Part shown: positions 60,742-64,000 of the stretch, piece by piece
How the letters are laid out: every line of letters begins with the position of its first letter
Position numbering within the stretch: position 1 is the stretch's first letter
From: Heliomarina baculiformis
GTDB taxonomy: Bacteria; Pseudomonadota; Alphaproteobacteria; Rhodobacterales; Rhodobacteraceae
Assembly (NCBI RefSeq): GCF_019966545.1
Contig: NZ_JAIMIC010000004.1
Coordinates: 186,001-250,000, forward strand
DNA length: 64,000 nt
Direction of reading: 5' to 3'
The notes under the pieces: model-generated
Told to the model about the DNA's origin: nothing
Databases searched by the model: none
The model's input: only the letters and a program-made list of their open reading frames with translations
Made by a program: the position numbers and the translations under genes

Positions 60742-62722
60742 TTTCTGATCCTTCTTCGGGCGATTCCGCCTTTTCCTCCGTTTCGGCGTCGGGCGTGGTT
60801 TCCGCCGTGTCCGCAGCGTCATCGACCGAACTGTCTTCTTCCGTCGCACCATGCTCCGCAGCGGCCTCTCGCGCGACGGCGTCGAGCGTTGACGGAGTCT
60901 CTTGTGTCGGTTCGGGAAGGATCAGGCGGAATTCGATCCGCCGGTTATTTTCGCGCCCGGCCTCGGTGCCATTATCCGCGATGGGGTTTGCTTCGCCATA
61001 GCCTTTTGCAGTGTAGCTTGACGTCAGGATCCTGCGGGCGCGCAATTCATTCAGCACCGATTGCGCGCGGTCTTGGCTGAGACGCTGGTTCATCGATTCT
61101 CGTCCCTGGCTGTCCGTGTGGCCCTGAATTTCGATCCGCAGGTCGCCGCATTTCGCAAGGATGTCGGCAATCGCGTTCATCGTATCCAGCGATTCTGCGG
61201 CGATGGTGGCAGAGCCCGGTTCAAAGGTGATCTTGCCGGTCGACCGCTGAACCTCGGCAATATCCGCTTCGCACATCTCGGGTGTCTTAGGCTCGTCCGC
61301 CGGGGGAGGCGGCGGCTGATAAGCGACTTCGAGATCGTAGGTCTCATTTTCGCCCAGACGTTCAGCCAGCAAGCCAGAAATCTCAGCGCTGGCGTTTTCG
61401 TCATTGGCGATACCGCGCAGCTTGAGGCTTTCCGGCGTCACGACCACGACACCCTGAACAAGACGCGAAAGCGCCTCGATGCCCGAAAGCACCCGCACGG
61501 GCCAGTCGCCGGGCAGCCCCTCGGCAGTCCGGGCAGCGGAATAGACGCTGGCAGAGCCGAACCGAGCCTTGGCATAGCTGTCGGCCATGCGCTGAAGGTT
61601 TTCGTCGTTGAGACGCCCGCGCAGCTGAACAAGGCCTTCGGGGCTGAGCGTGGCAGTGAATTCCGGCGTGATGTTTTCGTCTTTCGACTCGGGCTCCGGC
61701 AGCACCGCATGCAGCACGAAGACCGACGGCAGGTCGGCCTCCAGCTCGCCCACGACCTTGTCGAACAGGGCGGGATCGGTACCTTGCTGCGCCACGAGTG
61801 TCACGTCCGCATCGGCGAAAGTGACCGAGCCCGCACCAAGTTCGCCCACCGCGTTCAGGGCCTGAACAGCAGCTTCGGCCCAGTTCGGCGAAGGCACACC
61901 CAGACCGATGACGCAGCGCGCGCCTGTCGTGTTCCCGGCGGCCTCGGCGGCCACGAGAATCCTTTCGCGCGCCTCCTCGGTATCGGCAGAGCAGGCATCG
62001 AACCGGCCGCCTTCGTCATCGATAATATACCTAAGCGTAAAGGGTGTGATGACCGGGCGCGGGGCCGAGATTTCCAGTCGGACATTGAGACCGGGATGTG
62101 CTGCGCGGTTCAGGGTATCTTCGAGTTTCTTGCGCGCCTCGGGGCTGTCGACCACGGCGTTGATCGTGACCTGCCCGACACCGATGGACACTTTTGAACG
62201 CGGCAGCTGCGACAAGGCGGACAGCGTATAGGCCATCGCGTCTTCCCAGCCGTCCGGTAGGGGGTAGTCGGCAACTTCCATCAGGTCGCTGACCGGTGCG
62301 GGTTTGGCGATATCCTCAAGCCGTTCCACGAGCGCATCGCGATCGGTGGCGGCAGGGATCAGGCCGATCATCGAGATCCCGCTCGCGTTGCGCAGGATTT
62401 CGACAGAGAAACGCGGCGGCGCAAGCGCCTTGCTGGCCTCGACATCCATCTGGTCGACGATCCGGGTGGTATCCACAACCTCTGCCACCGTGGTGACGGC
62501 GTTGAACCGGGTGGCTTCGTCCGGGGCCGTTCCGGTCAGGATGACACGCAGACCATCGGCTTCGACCTCGGTCCAGTCATGCCCGTGCGAATCGAGCGCC
62601 CCGCGTACCGCGATTTCCGAGGATTCTTCGACGGCCGTTGCAATGAAACCCGAAGCGGCGAGGCTAATTCCAGCAGCTGCTACAAAGGTCAGACCGCTGA
62701 TGAAGAGAACCGATAAACGCAT
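60734..62722 (-). CDS. OmpA-family envelope protein with N-terminal BON-like domains
   Basis: The protein has 662 residues, with an N-terminal signal sequence or anchor (MRLSVLFISGLTFVAAAGIS). BON-like repeats follow (VRGALDSHGHDWTEVEADGL, then VILTGTAPDEATRFNAVTTV; a second unit around 380-430). A C-terminal OmpA-like peptidoglycan-binding domain includes ITFEPGSATIAAESLDTMNA, IEIQGHTDSQGRESMNQRLS and NPIADNGTEAGRENNRRIEF. A proline run (QPPPPPADEPK) precedes OmpA. The ~60-residue tail is acidic and Glu/Ala/Thr-rich, an unusual extension after the OmpA domain. It probably links the envelope to peptidoglycan. Confidence 0.88.
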   Translation of the reverse strand: MRLSVLFISGLTFVAAAGISLAASGFIATAVEESSEIAVRGALDSHGHDWTEVEADGLRVILTGTAPDEATRFNAVTTVAEVVDTTRIVDQMDVEASKALAPPRFSVEILRNASGISMIGLIPAATDRDALVERLEDIAKPAPVSDLMEVADYPLPDGWEDAMAYTLSALSQLPRSKVSIGVGQVTINAVVDSPEARKKLEDTLNRAAHPGLNVRLEISAPRPVITPFTLRYIIDDEGGRFDACSADTEEARERILVAAEAAGNTTGARCVIGLGVPSPNWAEAAVQALNAVGELGAGSVTFADADVTLVAQQGTDPALFDKVVGELEADLPSVFVLHAVLPEPESKDENITPEFTATLSPEGLVQLRGRLNDENLQRMADSYAKARFGSASVYSAARTAEGLPGDWPVRVLSGIEALSRLVQGVVVVTPESLKLRGIANDENASAEISGLLAERLGENETYDLEVAYQPPPPPADEPKTPEMCEADIAEVQRSTGKITFEPGSATIAAESLDTMNAIADILAKCGDLRIEIQGHTDSQGRESMNQRLSQDRAQSVLNELRARRILTSSYTAKGYGEANPIADNGTEAGRENNRRIEFRLILPEPTQETPSTLDAVAREAAAEHGATEEDSSVDDAADTAETTPDAETEEKAESPEEGSESE

Positions 62723-62789
62723 TGAACTCGGTTTGCCTTCCTTCTTGTGAAACTGGCGAATTCATAACGGCACGGGCCTATGGGATCAA

Positions 62790-63752
62790 TCAAACGCACA
62801 GGGCAAATGCGAAGAAGATAAGCGGAATAAGGCCGGTATCGCGATTTGCGTGAAACAGTCGAAGCATCTTCGCATTGTCCTCGGGGTCGAACCCGCGCAA
62901 TTGCCACGCCATATGCCATCCCATTGCCCAGGGTCCTGCAAGCGCGAGGACCAGTGCAAGCACCGAAACCTGACCCAGAAGCGCTTGTATGATCGCCAGC
63001 CCCATCAGGGTGACAGAGATCACGAGAAAATATTTCAGGTAGCGCGGCGAGTCGGCCCCGAACAGGCGCGCGGTGGATTTCACACCGATCAGCGCGTCGT
63101 CTTCGGTATCCTGATGGGCATAGATCGTATCATAAAAAAGCGTCCAGGCGATCCCGGCGAGGTAGAGCGTGATCGCAGGCCAGCCCAGCGATCCGCTATG
63201 GGCGGTCCAGGCCAGCAGGGCACCCCAGTTGAAGGCCAGACCCAGAAAGACCTGCGGCCACCAAGTGAATCGCTTGGCAAAGGGATAGATCGCAACAGGC
63301 AACAGGCTGAGAATCCCGAGCGCAATCGCGGCGGTGTTGAAGGTCAGCAGGATGCAAAAGGCAACCAGCGACTGGGCGACCAGATAGGTCAGTGCCTGTT
63401 TCACCGTCACCGCGCCCGCCGGGATTGGACGCGACCGGGTACGCGCCACCTTGTCGTCGATGTCTCGATCCGTGATGTCGTTCCAAGTACAGCCCGCGCC
63501 GCGCATCAGCCAAGCACCGATACCGCAGCCGACAAAGATCCAGAGATCTTCCCAGCGCGCATCCTGCCCGGCCAGCATGGCCAGCGTCAGTCCCCACCAG
63601 CAGGGCAGCAGCAAGAGCCATGTGCCGATGGGCCGGTCGGCGCGCGAAAGTCGCAGATAGGGGCGCGCCGCTGCCGGAGCGTAAAGATCGACCCAGTTGC
63701 CGCGTGCCGCATCCGCAACCTGTCCATCTGGTGTCGGGGCGTTGCCTTGCAT
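62790..63752 (-). CDS. ubiA: 4-hydroxybenzoate octaprenyltransferase UbiA
   Basis: Membrane prenyltransferase of ubiquinone synthesis, 320 residues. The two Asp-rich motifs are clear: NDITDRDIDDKVARTRSRPI and YAHQDTEDDALIGVKSTARL. RPYLRLSRADRPIGTWLLLL is the typical opening and several hydrophobic spans follow. A ~30-residue N-terminal extension precedes the catalytic part. Its ATG lies only 11 nt from the divergent rsmE ATG. Confidence 0.94.
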   Translation of the reverse strand: MQGNAPTPDGQVADAARGNWVDLYAPAAARPYLRLSRADRPIGTWLLLLPCWWGLTLAMLAGQDARWEDLWIFVGCGIGAWLMRGAGCTWNDITDRDIDDKVARTRSRPIPAGAVTVKQALTYLVAQSLVAFCILLTFNTAAIALGILSLLPVAIYPFAKRFTWWPQVFLGLAFNWGALLAWTAHSGSLGWPAITLYLAGIAWTLFYDTIYAHQDTEDDALIGVKSTARLFGADSPRYLKYFLVISVTLMGLAIIQALLGQVSVLALVLALAGPWAMGWHMAWQLRGFDPEDNAKMLRLFHANRDTGLIPLIFFAFALCV

Positions 63753-63763
63753 ATATCCATTCC

Positions 63764-64000
63764 ATGAGTGCGAAAATCAGACTGTATGTAGATCACCCGC
63801 TGGGGCAGGGGCAAACGGTTCCTTTGGAACGCGATCAGGCGCATTACCTGTTCGGGGTCATGCGGCTGGGGCAGGGGGCGCAGATCCTGCTGTTCAACGG
63901 GCATGACGGCGAATGGCTGGCCGAGGTGGCCGAGGCCGGCAAGCGCGGCGGATTGCTGAATATTCTCGAGCAGACCGCGCCGCTGCAGGAACCGCCCGAT
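63764..64000 (+). CDS. rsmE: 16S rRNA (uracil(1498)-N(3))-methyltransferase RsmE, N-terminal part
   Basis: The first 79 codons of an open frame that runs off the window. MSAKIRLYVDHPLGQGQTVP followed by AHYLFGVMRLGQGAQILLFN matches the N-terminal PUA-like domain of RsmE. The methyltransferase domain is beyond the window. No ribosome site is visible before the ATG, which lies 11 nt from the ubiA start, so the mRNA may be leaderless or start inside ubiA. Confidence 0.9.
   Translation, partial: MSAKIRLYVDHPLGQGQTVPLERDQAHYLFGVMRLGQGAQILLFNGHDGEWLAEVAEAGKRGGLLNILEQTAPLQEPPD

Noticed and set aside
1-64000. tRNA, rRNA, CRISPR array or insertion sequence
   Set aside because: None seen in the intergenic gaps inspected: no cloverleaf with a T-loop, no spaced direct-repeat array, no transposase motifs with terminal repeats. 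A tRNA-finder run would settle the first point.

Overview
The window reads as the chromosome of a GC-rich marine alphaproteobacterium of the Rhodobacterales (Roseobacter group). Supporting signs are the gene families and their order (uvrC-pgsA-moaD-moaE, a divergent phyR / nepR-ecfG general stress locus, puuD urate hydroxylase, a MocR regulator beside an enolase-superfamily enzyme), the abundance of compatible-solute, polyamine-type and glycerol-phosphate ABC transporters, and GTG/TTG starts. This placement is inference from content; no rRNA or tRNA gene was seen.

Layout. 1-2.6 kb: end of a proVWX betaine importer. 2.7-7.4 kb: an FAD/NAD(P)-binding protein (minus strand), then a YtcJ-type amidohydrolase overlapping a CobW-family GTPase. 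7.5-11.7 kb: ugpBAEC glycerol-3-phosphate importer on the minus strand, with a PHO-box-like site ahead of ugpB. 12-17.8 kb: puuD, yghU-type GST, a CaCA antiporter, a GNAT acetyltransferase and a GMC oxidoreductase. 17.8-25.9 kb: a catabolic island with a MocR regulator diverging from an enolase-superfamily enzyme, an amine-type FAD oxidase and a four-gene spermidine/putrescine-type ABC importer; similar candidate operators lie at the regulator/enolase promoter and before the binding-protein gene.

25.9-32.6 kb and 45.4-49.4 kb: two related operons of the little-understood ATP-grasp / alpha-E / transglutaminase type. The first encodes a transglutaminase-DUF2126 (GS-like amidoligase) protein, a fused ATP-grasp/alpha-E protein whose ATP-binding residues look eroded, and a second transglutaminase. 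The second encodes an intact-looking ATP-grasp protein, a separate alpha-E protein, a transglutaminase and the proteasome-like peptidase Anbu. Two versions of a putative peptide ligation/trimming pathway about 13 kb apart are the most interesting content here.

32.8-45.3 kb: a class III aminotransferase and then a stress-response neighbourhood. The core is phyR, nepR, ecfG and a HisKA_2 kinase, with a phospholipase D-family gene translationally coupled to the kinase. A symmetric pair of overlapping EcfG promoters separates phyR from nepR. Further EcfG-like promoters precede a secreted PRC-barrel protein, a PLDc_N mini-protein and, more weakly, a DUF883/holin-like pair. Also here are a DUF2254 membrane protein, a Crp/Fnr regulator, a degenerate receiver protein and an AI-2E family permease.

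49.6-64 kb: mostly conserved genes. These are two EamA transporters, a CoxG-like protein, an ABC-2 exporter, an S49 peptidase, a zinc-ribbon membrane mini-protein, a second CaCA antiporter, a FolM-like SDR, uvrC, pgsA, moaD, moaE, an OmpA-family protein coupled to a coiled-coil membrane protein, ubiA, and the start of rsmE. No CRISPR array, insertion sequence or prophage was found.
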